A stretch of 45,926 nucleotides of DNA from Pseudomonadota bacterium (GTDB lineage Bacteria; Pseudomonadota; Gammaproteobacteria; Burkholderiales; UBA9220), in contig JAJZVC010000022.1 of the NCBI GenBank assembly GCA_021845865.1, positions 1 through 45,926 of the forward strand, written 5' to 3'. Below, one piece after another: positions 1 through 8,908 of the stretch (the first letter of the stretch is position 1; each line of letters opens with the position of its first letter). Position numbers and translations under genes: made by a program. The notes under the pieces are model-generated. The model did not search any database, was not told where the DNA came from, and saw nothing but the letters and a program-made list of their open reading frames with translations.

Positions 1-170
1 GCGATGCGGGCACGTATCTTCAGGTAAATACTGTTCACCGATCGCACCGAAAGTCCGGTCAATTCGGCTGCATTCATCGCCGTGAAATCCAGGGCAAAAC
101 ACCGTACAACATGCCTGAATTTAGCTTCGCTGATTTTAGAACGGCGGCAATATCTGTTTTTAATAACCAT
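1..170 (-). CDS. IS1595-family transposase, N-terminal part (runs off the window)
   Basis: Reading the minus strand from an ATG at 168-170 gives 56 uninterrupted codons to the window edge. The peptide begins MVIKNRYCRRSKISEAKFR and continues with a CFALDFTA segment, AAELTGLSVRSVN and IYLKIRARI. This matches the N-terminal region typical of IS1595-type transposases: a basic start, an FALDLTA-like helix, then a helix-turn-helix that contacts the element ends. The catalytic part would lie beyond position 1 and cannot be judged, so I cannot say whether the element is intact. It transcribes away from the polysaccharide genes. Family assignment rests on motif recall from a short peptide. Confidence 0.72.
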   Translation of the reverse strand, partial: MVIKNRYCRRSKISEAKFRHVVRCFALDFTAMNAAELTGLSVRSVNSIYLKIRARI

Positions 171-171
171 A

Positions 172-212
172 TTAGGAAGTTATCACACCTTAACAGGTGC
201 TTTGCTTCCTAA
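172..212. repeat. Nested inverted repeat at the 5' end of the transposase gene
   Basis: TTAGGAAG (172-179) pairs with CTTCCTAA (205-212). Inside it, CACCT (186-190) pairs with AGGTG (195-199). On the minus strand this lies immediately upstream of the transposase ATG, and the only ribosome-binding-like sequence there, AAGGTG, is within the inner stem. It could be a structure that limits transposase translation from read-through transcripts, or part of the element terminus. The repeat is seen; its role is inferred. Confidence 0.5.
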
Positions 213-240
213 AACCATAAAATAAATAAGGGGAAATGGG

Positions 241-813
241 ATGGGTTACCCCTCTAAACGAGTGTTGGATTTGGTGCTGGTATTGCTAGGATTGTTGATT
301 ACTTTTGTGCCAATGTTGATAGTGGCGCTAGTGGTTAAGTTGACGTCCCGTGGCCCTGTGTTGTATTGGTCAGATCGGATTGGAAGGGATAATCGCGTAT
401 TTTGTATGCCAAAATTTCGGACTATGCGGGTAGATACACCAGCAGTGGCAACACACTTGTTGGGAGATCCGCGTCATTTCCTCACCCCGGTCGGGGGATT
501 CCTTCGCAAAACTAGTTTGGATGAGTTGCCGCAAGTCTGGAGCGTCTTGGTCGGGGATATGAGTTTGGTTGGACCGCGCCCCGCACTATTCAACCAGGAT
601 GACCTGATTGCTTTGCGCACAACAGCTGGGGTGCATCGGTTAGTGCCAGGCTTGACCGGATGGGCGCAGGTAAATGGGCGGGATGAGCTGCCTATTCCGC
701 AAAAAGTAGGATACGACACTGCTTACTTGCGCGACATATCATTCAGGCTAGATATCAAAATACTGTTCCTCACAATACTTAAAGTATTGCGACGTGAAGG
801 CGTGTCGCACTAA
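241..813 (+). CDS. Bacterial sugar transferase (undecaprenyl-phosphate sugar-1-phosphate transferase, PglC-like)
   Basis: This 190-residue protein belongs to the small monotopic phosphoglycosyltransferases, which move a sugar-1-phosphate from a UDP-sugar to undecaprenyl phosphate and so start a repeat unit on the inner membrane. It has one hydrophobic N-terminal segment (about residues 8-32), the PKFRTM motif near residue 60, [12 protein letters not shown] near 90, the SLVGPRPAL motif and the [13 protein letters not shown] segment near 140. It is the PglC-sized form, without the extra N-terminal domain of WbaP/WcaJ-type enzymes. An AAGGGGA ribosome-binding site ends 6-7 bases before the ATG. 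It precedes a 4,6-dehydratase gene by 16 bases, which suggests the initiating sugar is a 6-deoxy-HexNAc such as QuiNAc, FucNAc or a diNAc sugar. The specificity is inference. Confidence 0.9.
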   Translation: MGYPSKRVLDLVLVLLGLLITFVPMLIVALVVKLTSRGPVLYWSDRIGRDNRVFCMPKFRTMRVDTPAVATHLLGDPRHFLTPVGGFLRKTSLDELPQVWSVLVGDMSLVGPRPALFNQDDLIALRTTAGVHRLVPGLTGWAQVNGRDELPIPQKVGYDTAYLRDISFRLDIKILFLTILKVLRREGVSH

Positions 814-829
814 TAAGGGAGTAGCCATA

Positions 830-2779
830 TTGCAGCCGGACAATAAGCTGTTGGTATCAAGGCTGTTGTTATTGCCGCGTAATGCCAAGCGATTGATCAT
901 GGTGCTTGCTGACGCAATATTGCTTCCGCTCGCGCTGGTTTCCGCCATCATGCTGCGCCATTATCCATATGTGCCCGATCTATCGGCAATGAAGTGGATC
1001 TTTTTCGTACTTCCCCTGGTGACTATTCCCGTCTTTGTGCGCCTTGGGTTGTATCGTGCCGTTATCCGATACATGGAAGACAAGGTGGTAATCATTGTCC
1101 TTGCCGGCGTGACAATTTCCACAATGTTGCTAATTACCATGTCGTTGTTTGCTGGGTATGTACCCACGCTATCTCGCGCAGCATATGTGTTGTTCTGGGT
1201 ATTGGCTTTATTGTACGTGGGGGGAAGCCGCATGGTGATCCGAGGTTACCTCCGGCGCCATGGCGGTGGAAGTAAAGGGGAGCCGGTGGCCGTATATGGG
1301 GCAGGGCGGGCTGGTGTGCAATTAGTCCACGCATTACGCATGGGACATGAATTTCGACCGGTGGCAATATTCGATGACACTATAGATTTGCACGGTGCTG
1401 AAGTTGCTGGTCTAAGCGTACATCCGTTGGCGGATATCGCTGAAGTGGTGGAAGATTTTGGTGTGCGGCAGGTATTGCTTGCCATTCCATCGGCCTCCAG
1501 GAAACACCGAAAAGAAATTATTGGAAGCCTGGAGCGTTTGCACCTCCAAATCAAGACGATTCCCTCCCCATCGGAGATAGCTTTAGGTCAGGCACGTATT
1601 GATGAAGTGAGGCAGGTTTCCATTGAGGATCTTTTGGGGCGTGAGCCTGTTGCTCCTAACGAAGCACTGTTGGCCGCATGCGTTCGCGATAAGGTTGTGA
1701 TGGTGACAGGGGCGGGCGGATCTATTGGTTCCGAATTATGTCGGCAGGTTTTGCAACTAAAGCCTATCCGGTTGGTGTTGTTCGAGATTTCCGAATATGC
1801 GCTTTACTCCATAGAGCAAGAATTGCGGCGCATGGCGGGAGTGCAAATAGAAATTATCGCTATCCTGGGTTCGGTGACTCACCGTCGTCGATTGGAAGCA
1901 GTGATGCGTGTCTTTGGTGTGCAGACGGTATATCATGCTGCGGCCTACAAGCATGTCCCCCTTGTTGAGCATAACGTGATCGAGGGCGTTCGTAATAATG
2001 TTTTCGGCACATGGGATGCCTCTCTAGCTGCGGCAGCGGCTAATGTGGAAACCTTTATTCTGATTTCAACCGACAAAGCAGTGCGCCCAACGAATGTGAT
2101 GGGGGCAAGTAAGCGCCTCGCCGAACTGGTGTTACAAGCCATGGCACAGAGAAGAGGGGGGCCACGTTATTGCATGGTTCGTTTCGGTAACGTTTTGGGA
2201 TCGTCTGGCTCAGTAGTGCCGCTGTTCGAACATCAGATTCGTCATGGGGGGCCGGTCACAGTAACCCACCCAGAAATCATTCGTTATTTCATGACAATTC
2301 CCGAGGCGGCTCAACTGGTTATTCAGGCGGGAAGTATGGGAAAGGGAGGGGAAGTTTTTGTGCTCGATATGGGACAGCCAGTAAAAATTCTTTCTTTAGC
2401 GAAGCGCATGATTCACCTCAGTGGATTTACTGTTCGTGACGCTACTAATCCTGAAGGGGATATTGAGATCGTCTTTACTGGCCTGCGCCCGGGCGAGAAA
2501 CTATATGAAGAACTTCTTATAGGGGGCGATGTGACCGGCACCCAGCATCCCCTCATTATGCAGGCTACTGAACGCAGCATACCACTTTCTGAGTTGGAGA
2601 CGTCGTTGCAGGTTTTGGATGACGCGTGTCATGCTTTCGATTGTGGTGCTGTGCGTGAATTGTTGCAAAAGTTGGTGGAAGGCTATTCGCCACAGGGGGG
2701 AATAGAGGACCATCTCTGGAATGTGGCAGGTTCTTGTGAAGTGGCCACTCAAATTATCGGTGAGCAACAGTTGCACTGA
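830..2779 (+). CDS. Membrane-bound nucleotide-sugar 4,6-dehydratase, WbpM/PglF/FlaA1 type
   Basis: About 649 residues with the layout of WbpM/PglF: four hydrophobic segments in the first 130 residues, a Rossmann-like domain beginning VAVYGAGRAG, then a C-terminal extended-SDR dehydratase domain with GAGGSIGSELCRQ. The usual Tyr-x3-Lys of SDRs is replaced by Met-x3-Lys (NVMGASK) after STDKA, as is typical of this dehydratase subfamily. The reaction would be UDP-GlcNAc to UDP-4-keto-6-deoxy-GlcNAc, on the way to QuiNAc, FucNAc or bacillosamine-type sugars. I chose the TTG at 830 because AAGGGAG lies at 815-821. A GTG at 794 is in frame and would overlap the upstream gene by 20 bases. The companion reductase or aminotransferase is not in this window. 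Confidence 0.9.
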   Translation: MQPDNKLLVSRLLLLPRNAKRLIMVLADAILLPLALVSAIMLRHYPYVPDLSAMKWIFFVLPLVTIPVFVRLGLYRAVIRYMEDKVVIIVLAGVTISTMLLITMSLFAGYVPTLSRAAYVLFWVLALLYVGGSRMVIRGYLRRHGGGSKGEPVAVYGAGRAGVQLVHALRMGHEFRPVAIFDDTIDLHGAEVAGLSVHPLADIAEVVEDFGVRQVLLAIPSASRKHRKEIIGSLERLHLQIKTIPSPSEIALGQARIDEVRQVSIEDLLGREPVAPNEALLAACVRDKVVMVTGAGGSIGSELCRQVLQLKPIRLVLFEISEYALYSIEQELRRMAGVQIEIIAILGSVTHRRRLEAVMRVFGVQTVYHAAAYKHVPLVEHNVIEGVRNNVFGTWDASLAAAAANVETFILISTDKAVRPTNVMGASKRLAELVLQAMAQRRGGPRYCMVRFGNVLGSSGSVVPLFEHQIRHGGPVTVTHPEIIRYFMTIPEAAQLVIQAGSMGKGGEVFVLDMGQPVKILSLAKRMIHLSGFTVRDATNPEGDIEIVFTGLRPGEKLYEELLIGGDVTGTQHPLIMQATERSIPLSELETSLQVLDDACHAFDCGAVRELLQKLVEGYSPQGGIEDHLWNVAGSCEVATQIIGEQQLH

Positions 2780-2871
2780 ATTAAGGTGATGCCTCGCAGC
2801 TTTTCGTGTTAGGTACAATATGCCATTACTTGGCTTGAAGCGATTTCTTACATTATTTGTTGGGAAAAAAT

Positions 2872-4158
2872 ATGCCACTAAACAGAAAAATTTCCGTTGT
2901 CGGTCTTGGTTATGTGGGTTTGCCTGTTGCTGTTGCTTTCGGCAAGACTCAACGGACAGTGGGATTCGATATTAATTCGCTACGCATCGCGGAGCTGAAA
3001 AGAGCTTACGACCGGACGGGAGAGGTGGCAGATGAGGATCTGAAGGCGTCCGATATACTTTACACCGATCGAATTGAGGATTTACGCCAAGCCGATTTCC
3101 ACATAATTGCGGTACCCACCCCGGTAGATGATGCGCATCAGCCGGATCTGACTCCTGTGTTTAAGGCATCTGAAACTGTAGCTAAGGCTCTAAAGAAAGG
3201 GGATGTCGTTGTTTATGAGTCTACAGTATATCCAGGTGTAACGGAGGAGGAGTGTGTTCCGATCCTGGAACGCGTATCTGGCCTAAAGTGCGGTGTTGAT
3301 TTTAAAGTCGGTTACAGCCCTGAGCGAATCAATCCCGGAGATAAGGAGCACACCTTTACCAAAATACTAAAAGTGGTGTCTGGCCAGGATGACGAGAGCT
3401 TAGATATTGTTGCAGAGGTATATGGTTCAGTGGTGACGGCTGGAGTACATCGTGCCTCCAGTATCAAGGTGGCAGAAGCCGCAAAGGTTATTGAAAATAC
3501 TCAGCGGGATCTAAATATCGCGCTAATGAATGAATTAGCGGTCCTATTTGATTATATGGACATTGATACAAATGCGGTATTGGAGGCAGCAGGAACAAAA
3601 TGGAATTTTTTGAAATTTAAACCAGGTTTGGTTGGAGGGCATTGCATCGGGGTTGACCCATATTATCTGACATACAAAGCAGAAAAGCTTGGGTATATTC
3701 CCCAGGTGATCTTGGCTGGTCGACGCATCAACGATGGTATGGGCAAGTTTGTTGCTCAGCGTACTATCAAGGAAATGGTACATGCTGGTCACAACATTCT
3801 GGGGGCCTATGTAACGATACTGGGGCTGACGTTCAAAGAGAATTGCCCAGATTTACGGAACTCTCGGGTGGTAGATGTTATCCGTGAGTTGGCGGAGTAT
3901 GGTGTCAACATCCAAGTTCATGACCCCCTGGTCGATGCCGAAGAAGCGCGGCACGAATACGGTATTGATTTGTGTTCTTTTGATCAGCTGAAGCCTGCGG
4001 CGGCAGTGGTGCTGGCTGTTTCCCATAATGAATTCAGGGCGTTAACTCCTGCATCTATGAAGACAATGTGTCACGGTACGCCAGTACTGATGGATGTTAA
4101 GTCGCTATATTCAAAGGAGGAGTTTGAGGCCGCTGGTTTCCGTGTGTGGAGGCTGTAA
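2872..4158 (+). CDS. tviB: UDP-HexNAc 6-dehydrogenase (TviB/WbpO family)
   Basis: A 428-residue member of the UDP-glucose/GDP-mannose dehydrogenase family, oxidising C6 of a UDP-HexNAc to a uronic acid with NAD. The N-terminal Rossmann motif is [12 protein letters not shown]. The central region carries the catalytic Cys in [12 protein letters not shown] (about residue 260). The C-terminal domain has [14 protein letters not shown]. The overall sequence resembles TviB/WbpO, which make UDP-GalNAcA or UDP-GlcNAcA. The ATG at 2872 has GGGA ten bases upstream; an in-frame TTG at 2857 is less likely. Its stop overlaps the next start by one base, so the two are probably translated together. The 92-base gap before it contains no clear promoter. 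Confidence 0.9.
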   Translation: MPLNRKISVVGLGYVGLPVAVAFGKTQRTVGFDINSLRIAELKRAYDRTGEVADEDLKASDILYTDRIEDLRQADFHIIAVPTPVDDAHQPDLTPVFKASETVAKALKKGDVVVYESTVYPGVTEEECVPILERVSGLKCGVDFKVGYSPERINPGDKEHTFTKILKVVSGQDDESLDIVAEVYGSVVTAGVHRASSIKVAEAAKVIENTQRDLNIALMNELAVLFDYMDIDTNAVLEAAGTKWNFLKFKPGLVGGHCIGVDPYYLTYKAEKLGYIPQVILAGRRINDGMGKFVAQRTIKEMVHAGHNILGAYVTILGLTFKENCPDLRNSRVVDVIRELAEYGVNIQVHDPLVDAEEARHEYGIDLCSFDQLKPAAAVVLAVSHNEFRALTPASMKTMCHGTPVLMDVKSLYSKEEFEAAGFRVWRL

Positions 4159-5201
4159 TGGTGGGGAAATACGCGACGCTGCGGGAAGAGCTTTCGGCGC
4201 GTCCCCGAACTTGGCTGATCACAGGCGTCGCTGGCTTCATTGGATCCAACTTATTAGAAACCTTGTTAAACATTGGGCAAACGGTTACAGGGTTGGACAA
4301 CTTAGCAACGGGCAAGCTTGCCAATCTGGAGGAGGTTCGTAGGGAGGTAGGAGAATCGCGCTGGAAGGCGTTTACCTTTATCCAGGGGGATATCCGCAAT
4401 TTTGACGACTGCCGCATTGCCTGCGCTGATGCAGATTACGTATTACACCAGGCGGCCCTAGGATCAGTGCCTCGTTCCCTTGAAGATCCGATTGCAACCA
4501 ATGAGGCTAACGTCACTGGTTTCCTCAATATGCTTACAGCGGCCAGAGAGGCCAAGGTGCGGCGCTTTGTTTATGCTGCCTCAAGTTCTACCTATGGTGA
4601 CCATCCGGCGTTACCGAAGGTGGAGGATCAGATTGGAAAGCCACTATCGCCTTATGCTGTGACGAAATATGTAAATGAGTTGTACGCTGAAGTATTCGCA
4701 CGATGTTATGGCTTTGAGGCCATCGGCCTACGCTATTTTAATATTTTTGGTCGTCGCCAGGATCCGGACGGGGCCTATGCGGCAGTGGTTCCCAAGTGGT
4801 TCGCCGCCCTTTTGGGTGGCGAAACTGTTTATATTAATGGTGACGGAGAAACTAGTAGAGATTTCTGCTACATCGAGAACGCTGTCCAGGCGAATTTGTT
4901 GGCGGCTTGTGCCACTGAGCGTGGGGCGGTCAACCAAGTATACAACGTCGCAGTGGGTGATCGTACTACCCTTAACCAATTGTATACGATGGTTAGGGAG
5001 CGGGTGGTAAAGGTGAGGCCAGAGGCGGGAGATAACGAGCCGATCTACCGGCACTTTCGCGCTGGCGACGTGCGCCACTCCCTGGCAGACATTGGCAAGG
5101 CTCGCCGCTTGCTAGGCTACGAGCCAGCCTATACTGTGCAAGATGGGCTTAAGGAAGCGGCCGAGTGGTATATTCAACGGTTCTGTCCCGAACAGGCTTA
5201 A
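4158..5201 (+). CDS. wbpP: UDP-N-acetylglucosamine C4-epimerase (WbpP/TviC type)
   Basis: This 347-residue extended SDR looks very close to WbpP of Pseudomonas O6 and TviC of Vi antigen clusters. It has [19 protein letters not shown] at the NAD site, [11 protein letters not shown] near residue 100, [11 protein letters not shown], the active-site Tyr-x3-Lys in [14 protein letters not shown], then [12 protein letters not shown] and [13 protein letters not shown]. It interconverts UDP-GlcNAc and UDP-GalNAc. With the preceding dehydrogenase it forms the known pair that leads to UDP-GalNAcA. The ATG overlaps the upstream TAA (TAATG), and GGAGG at 4148-4152 sits five bases before it. Its TAA and the stop of the opposing gene share the TTAA at 5198-5201, leaving no room for a terminator between them. 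Confidence 0.92.
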   Translation: MVGKYATLREELSARPRTWLITGVAGFIGSNLLETLLNIGQTVTGLDNLATGKLANLEEVRREVGESRWKAFTFIQGDIRNFDDCRIACADADYVLHQAALGSVPRSLEDPIATNEANVTGFLNMLTAAREAKVRRFVYAASSSTYGDHPALPKVEDQIGKPLSPYAVTKYVNELYAEVFARCYGFEAIGLRYFNIFGRRQDPDGAYAAVVPKWFAALLGGETVYINGDGETSRDFCYIENAVQANLLAACATERGAVNQVYNVAVGDRTTLNQLYTMVRERVVKVRPEAGDNEPIYRHFRAGDVRHSLADIGKARRLLGYEPAYTVQDGLKEAAEWYIQRFCPEQA

Positions 5202-6256
5202 TCGCTTACCAAACTGGCTTTTTGCCGCAATTCTGCAAACCCTTCCAATGCATCGTCGACACTGATATCGCTGACCTCATGGCTTGGAGGCTGGAGTAAA
5301 ACATAGGGTACTCCCCAGGGGTGCCAGTGGCTACTTTCTGATTTTCCAAAAAAACATAAGATGGGTTTGCCCAGGCCGGCCGCTAAGTGCATGGCACCGC
5401 CATCACTGCAAATTATGGCGTCACACAGGGAAAGTCCGGCAATCAATTCTTGTAGTCGATGGGTGGGGTAGGCAGTGACCGGTAGTTTGTCTAATGCCTC
5501 CATAATTTCACTGGCTTTGTGATCATCACCGGGGTGTAAAGGGTTCCATTCGTTTCCGGGTGACCAGAAAAGCACAAAAGCCACCCCCATAAATTGCGCT
5601 GACAATGTATTGATCAGCTTGATAAAATTCTTTGCTGGCCAACGTTGGCTGGGCTTGCGCGAACTGATATGGATACCGATAAGTAGCTGTTTTCCAGAAC
5701 GGCCGAGTAGAGGGCGTATTTTTTCTACCATGGCCGGGTCAGGAAAAACCCTGAGAGTGGGCGGTGGTGGAGCAATGCCTAAGGGAGATAGGAGATCAAA
5801 GACATCTTCTACTTCATGGGACTCGCTTCGAGGGGTATAAGGAACAGGGTAATCTATGCCGGGAATATTACGTTTTCCTGCATTTATATAGCCAATGACT
5901 TTTTTAGGCTGAATTATTCGTACCATTTTCAGTACGCGAGGAGCGGTTTGGGGGGGGGCCACCAAGATGATGTAGTCGAAATGTTTTTTGCGTAACTTGA
6001 TTAAGAGTAGAGCTCGCTCCCAATAGACGCTGGCTACACTTTTTCCTTTTGGTCGGTGCTTGGCCTTTGTGTACGCATAGATGGAATCAATATCGGGATT
6101 GTTTTCTAGCGCAGCTAAATTATAGCTATTAACCAATGCGCAAATTTCGGCAAAGGGAAAGTGGGCCCGTAGTGCGCTGAACAGTGGGGTAGTGCAGACT
6201 AAATCACCAATATTATCCCGCCGAATAACTAGAAATTTCAGTCTGCTATCGTTCAT
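5198..6256 (-). CDS. GT9-family glycosyltransferase (heptosyltransferase-like)
   Basis: A 352-residue protein of the ADP-heptose:LPS heptosyltransferase fold (GT-B). The N terminus reads [19 protein letters not shown], the acceptor-domain start of GT9 enzymes. The C-terminal donor-binding motif [22 protein letters not shown] lies near residue 300, and [18 protein letters not shown] marks the start of the second domain. It would transfer a sugar, perhaps a heptose, on the cytoplasmic side. The start at 6256 overlaps the end of the upstream ligase gene by 11 bases. In-frame extension up to 6310 is open but lies wholly within that gene. The DNA is AT-rich like its neighbours and unlike the LPS-core operon further right. 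Donor sugar unknown. Confidence 0.82.
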   Translation of the reverse strand: MNDSRLKFLVIRRDNIGDLVCTTPLFSALRAHFPFAEICALVNSYNLAALENNPDIDSIYAYTKAKHRPKGKSVASVYWERALLLIKLRKKHFDYIILVAPPQTAPRVLKMVRIIQPKKVIGYINAGKRNIPGIDYPVPYTPRSESHEVEDVFDLLSPLGIAPPPPTLRVFPDPAMVEKIRPLLGRSGKQLLIGIHISSRKPSQRWPAKNFIKLINTLSAQFMGVAFVLFWSPGNEWNPLHPGDDHKASEIMEALDKLPVTAYPTHRLQELIAGLSLCDAIICSDGGAMHLAAGLGKPILCFFGKSESSHWHPWGVPYVLLQPPSHEVSDISVDDALEGFAELRQKASLVSD

Positions 6257-7526
6257 TTTTTTCAGTTGCTTTTTTTCGGTTGGTCTCCAAAACGCCAAGC
6301 ACCATGCCAACTAGTGTCCAATAGAGGAAGGCATTATGGCTGACAAAAAAGTCGTCGGTCATATTCTTCATGAAGACACCGACAGACATCGTGCTGGCTG
6401 CTAAGGCATATACCCACAGTGAGCCACTAGCATGTAGTGTCCGGCGGGGCCAGAGGAAAAAAAGCGACGAACAATAAAGCATAAGGAAGGCCAGCATTCC
6501 AGGAATGCCCATTTGAATACCTTTGTTGAGAATCATGTTGTGGGCATGCTCCAACCGAAATTCTTTGGGAAAATCGGAGTTGGCGACAGTCATTACCGTA
6601 CGTCCAAACCCCATTCCATGAAATGGATGCAAAAGGATGTCATTGATAGACCAGGACCATATATCCCAGCGAATATCAGAAGAAGTCGAGCGAATACTCA
6701 AAACGGAGTTAAGTAAATAGCTAATTAAAATAATAGAAACAGCAGCAATAAAAATAGTTTTGAATATACGGTAACCCCGCTGCTGCATTGCGATAAAGGT
6801 ACTGGCAAAAATGATTTCAACTATTGCGGTTATCAATCCCATGCGGTTACCGGTTAATAGTAGAGCCAACAAATTTAGAGCGAGAAGGAAAATAAGACTG
6901 GAGCCGCTCCAGTGCCGCGCATGCAATCGTTGGAAAGTATATGCAACAATAAAAGGAAGGGTCGTGATTAAATAAGTACTAAGATTGCCCACGCCATTGT
7001 AGAGAGATTTTCCGTCCCCAGTATTGAGAAGGAGACCATCAATAACGCGCCAGAATGGAGCCTGCCAAAAAGGGTCGATGGCCGTAATTTTATGAAGTAT
7101 TGCGGTGATAGTAAGAATATTGCTGACAATAACCACTAAAATAAGCTTTTCGAGACTCTCGATATTTCGTACCCAAGAAGCGGTGAGCATTAAGGTAAGG
7201 ATGCCATATCCTATTTCCTTCTTGATTTCGCCCAATGACCAGAAGGGAGAGACGGCGTGGAACAGGGAAAAAAACGCTATGGCTCCGTATAGTAGCCATG
7301 GTGTCATCAGTGGAAAATGTAGGCGCAGTCGGTGCCGCCAAGCGCACCAGAAAGTAATGCCACAGAGCAAAAAGAAAGCTAGATTTCGAACGGCAATGGT
7401 GTGGCTGATGGGGAGAACCAAGAGGTAAGCTGCCAGCAACAAGAAGGCTAAACAGGAAACAAACTTTCCACTGCCGGCAGGAAAAGTCGAAAAACAAATG
7501 GGATGGCGAGAAGGTAAGTCGGCCAT
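6246..7526 (-). CDS. O-antigen ligase/polymerase family membrane protein (Wzy_C domain)
   Basis: A 426-residue polytopic membrane protein with roughly ten or more hydrophobic segments. A long periplasmic loop of the Wzy_C/WaaL kind ends in EHAHNMILNKGIQMGIPGM near residue 330, with an RSTSSDIRWDIW segment before it and GMGFGRTV in between. This His-containing loop is typical of O-antigen ligases, which join undecaprenyl-linked glycan to lipid A-core, but related polymerases share it. Sequence alone does not separate ligase from polymerase or protein glycan ligase. No convincing ribosome-binding site precedes the ATG at 7526. It is first in a two-gene minus-strand unit with the GT9 gene, divergent from the CMP-ulosonate cassette. 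Confidence 0.8.
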   Translation of the reverse strand: MADLPSRHPICFSTFPAGSGKFVSCLAFLLLAAYLLVLPISHTIAVRNLAFFLLCGITFWCAWRHRLRLHFPLMTPWLLYGAIAFFSLFHAVSPFWSLGEIKKEIGYGILTLMLTASWVRNIESLEKLILVVIVSNILTITAILHKITAIDPFWQAPFWRVIDGLLLNTGDGKSLYNGVGNLSTYLITTLPFIVAYTFQRLHARHWSGSSLIFLLALNLLALLLTGNRMGLITAIVEIIFASTFIAMQQRGYRIFKTIFIAAVSIILISYLLNSVLSIRSTSSDIRWDIWSWSINDILLHPFHGMGFGRTVMTVANSDFPKEFRLEHAHNMILNKGIQMGIPGMLAFLMLYCSSLFFLWPRRTLHASGSLWVYALAASTMSVGVFMKNMTDDFFVSHNAFLYWTLVGMVLGVLETNRKKATEKNER

Positions 7527-7688
7527 AGGGTATGTATATTTGGGATGAGCTTAAATTATAAGGCTTAGGACAGGAGAACTAATTTGTATTCCTAATTGGC
7601 CAAACTTTTTTGAGTTATATGGAGCACTGCTGTAACATAGCCCCCCTTAGTTGCCTTTAAAATTAAGATACGCAATAACTTTCTTAGT
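7527..7688. promoter_or_regulatory. Divergent intergenic region between ligase gene and ulosonate cassette
   Basis: 162 AT-rich bases with genes leaving in both directions. For the plus strand, TTGAGT (7610-7615) and TAACAT (7633-7638) are 17 bases apart and could be a sigma-70 promoter for the cassette, with four of six matches each. For the minus strand, TATAAT is present as its complement at 7555-7560, without a good -35 hexamer. I see no clear hairpin or operator. Confidence 0.4.
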
Positions 7689-8882
7689 ATGCATCTTTCT
7701 TCTGCAACGGTCGCAATTATACTGGCTCGAGGCGGGTCAAAGGGCATCCCTCACAAGAATTTGATCGATTTTGCAGGTAAGCCGTTGTTGGCTTGGTCCA
7801 TTCTCCAGGCGCGTGCGGCGGAGGCAGTGGATGCAGTTTACGTTTCCTCGGATAGCGCGACTATCCTAGATGTTGCGGCAAAATATGGTGCCCGTCCTAT
7901 CCAACGTCCTGACGAGTTTGCTACCGATACGGCCACTTCGGAATCCGCTTTGCTGCATGCTCTGGATGTGGTTGCTGGCGAGCGGGGGAGGGAGCCGGAG
8001 TGTGTTGTCTTCCTGCAGGCTACTTCGCCTCTGCGGGAGCCGTCGGACATCGATGGCGCTATTGACGAGTTCCGGGCCCAGGGGGCGGATTCTCTCTTTT
8101 CCGACGCGGTCCTCGACGATTTTTGCGCCTGGGAGGAGGAGGGCGGCGTCCTGAGGGGTAAGACTTTTGACCCTTTTAACCGGGGCCGGCGCCAGGATCG
8201 CAAGCCTTTATATTTGGAAAACGGCTCGATCTATGTATTCAAACCTTCGCTCCTGAGGGAGAAGGGCAACCGGTTGGGGGGTAAGATTGCTCGCTACTCC
8301 ATGCCCTACTGGAAATCCTATGAGATTGACAGCGTCGAGAACATCGAGCTGTGCGAGTACTACTTCCGCAAGCACCTGCTGTCCGCGTGGCGTGGGTGGG
8401 GGGATGGGATAGCGGCATTCCAGCCGGATCTAATTGTCTACGATTTCGATGGGGTGATGACTGATAACCGGGTGCTGGTGCTTCAGGATGGCAGCGAGGC
8501 TGTGCTGGCGAACCGTGCCGACGGCTGGGGGATCGGTCAGTTGAAGAAGGCCGGTTTTAGCCAAATCATACTTAGCACCGAAACCAATCCCGTGGTTTCC
8601 GCCCGAGCAAAAAAGCTTGGCCTCGAGGTGCTGCAAGGTAGCGGCGACAAGCGGCGCGATCTTGCTGCTTATTGCGAGACAAGAAATATCCCTCTGGATC
8701 GGGTGTTGTACGTCGGCAACGACGTTAACGATCTGGAAGCCATGCATACGGTCGGTTTTCCGGTGGCGCCGGCCGATGCTCATGCCGAGGTGTTGGCCGT
8801 GGCAAAATACGTCACCAGGGCACGGGGCGGAGAGGGTGTGGCCAAGGAGCTTTCCGAGGCCCTTCTGGCGCCCGCAGCCTAA
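7689..8882 (+). CDS. neuA: CMP-ulosonate cytidylyltransferase fused to a KdsC-like HAD phosphatase
   Basis: A 397-residue two-domain protein. Residues 1 to about 230 are an acylneuraminate cytidylyltransferase: ILARGGSKGIPHKNL at the CTP site, then QATSPLREPSDID. This half makes a CMP-activated keto-acid sugar. Residues from about 246 form a HAD phosphatase of the KdsC/KDN-9-phosphate type: DFDGVMTDN with the two catalytic Asp, LSTETN, GSGDKRRD with the motif III Lys, and GNDVNDLEAM. All four HAD motifs look intact, so the protein probably removes the phosphate from an ulosonate-phosphate and then loads it with CMP. The same domain order is known from vertebrate CMAS. The phosphatase implies a phosphorylated intermediate, as in Kdo and KDN synthesis. 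First gene of a ten-gene run. Confidence 0.88.
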   Translation: MHLSSATVAIILARGGSKGIPHKNLIDFAGKPLLAWSILQARAAEAVDAVYVSSDSATILDVAAKYGARPIQRPDEFATDTATSESALLHALDVVAGERGREPECVVFLQATSPLREPSDIDGAIDEFRAQGADSLFSDAVLDDFCAWEEEGGVLRGKTFDPFNRGRRQDRKPLYLENGSIYVFKPSLLREKGNRLGGKIARYSMPYWKSYEIDSVENIELCEYYFRKHLLSAWRGWGDGIAAFQPDLIVYDFDGVMTDNRVLVLQDGSEAVLANRADGWGIGQLKKAGFSQIILSTETNPVVSARAKKLGLEVLQGSGDKRRDLAAYCETRNIPLDRVLYVGNDVNDLEAMHTVGFPVAPADAHAEVLAVAKYVTRARGGEGVAKELSEALLAPAA

Positions 8883-8908
8883 TCTACTACGTACTGCAGA
8901 GGAAGTTC

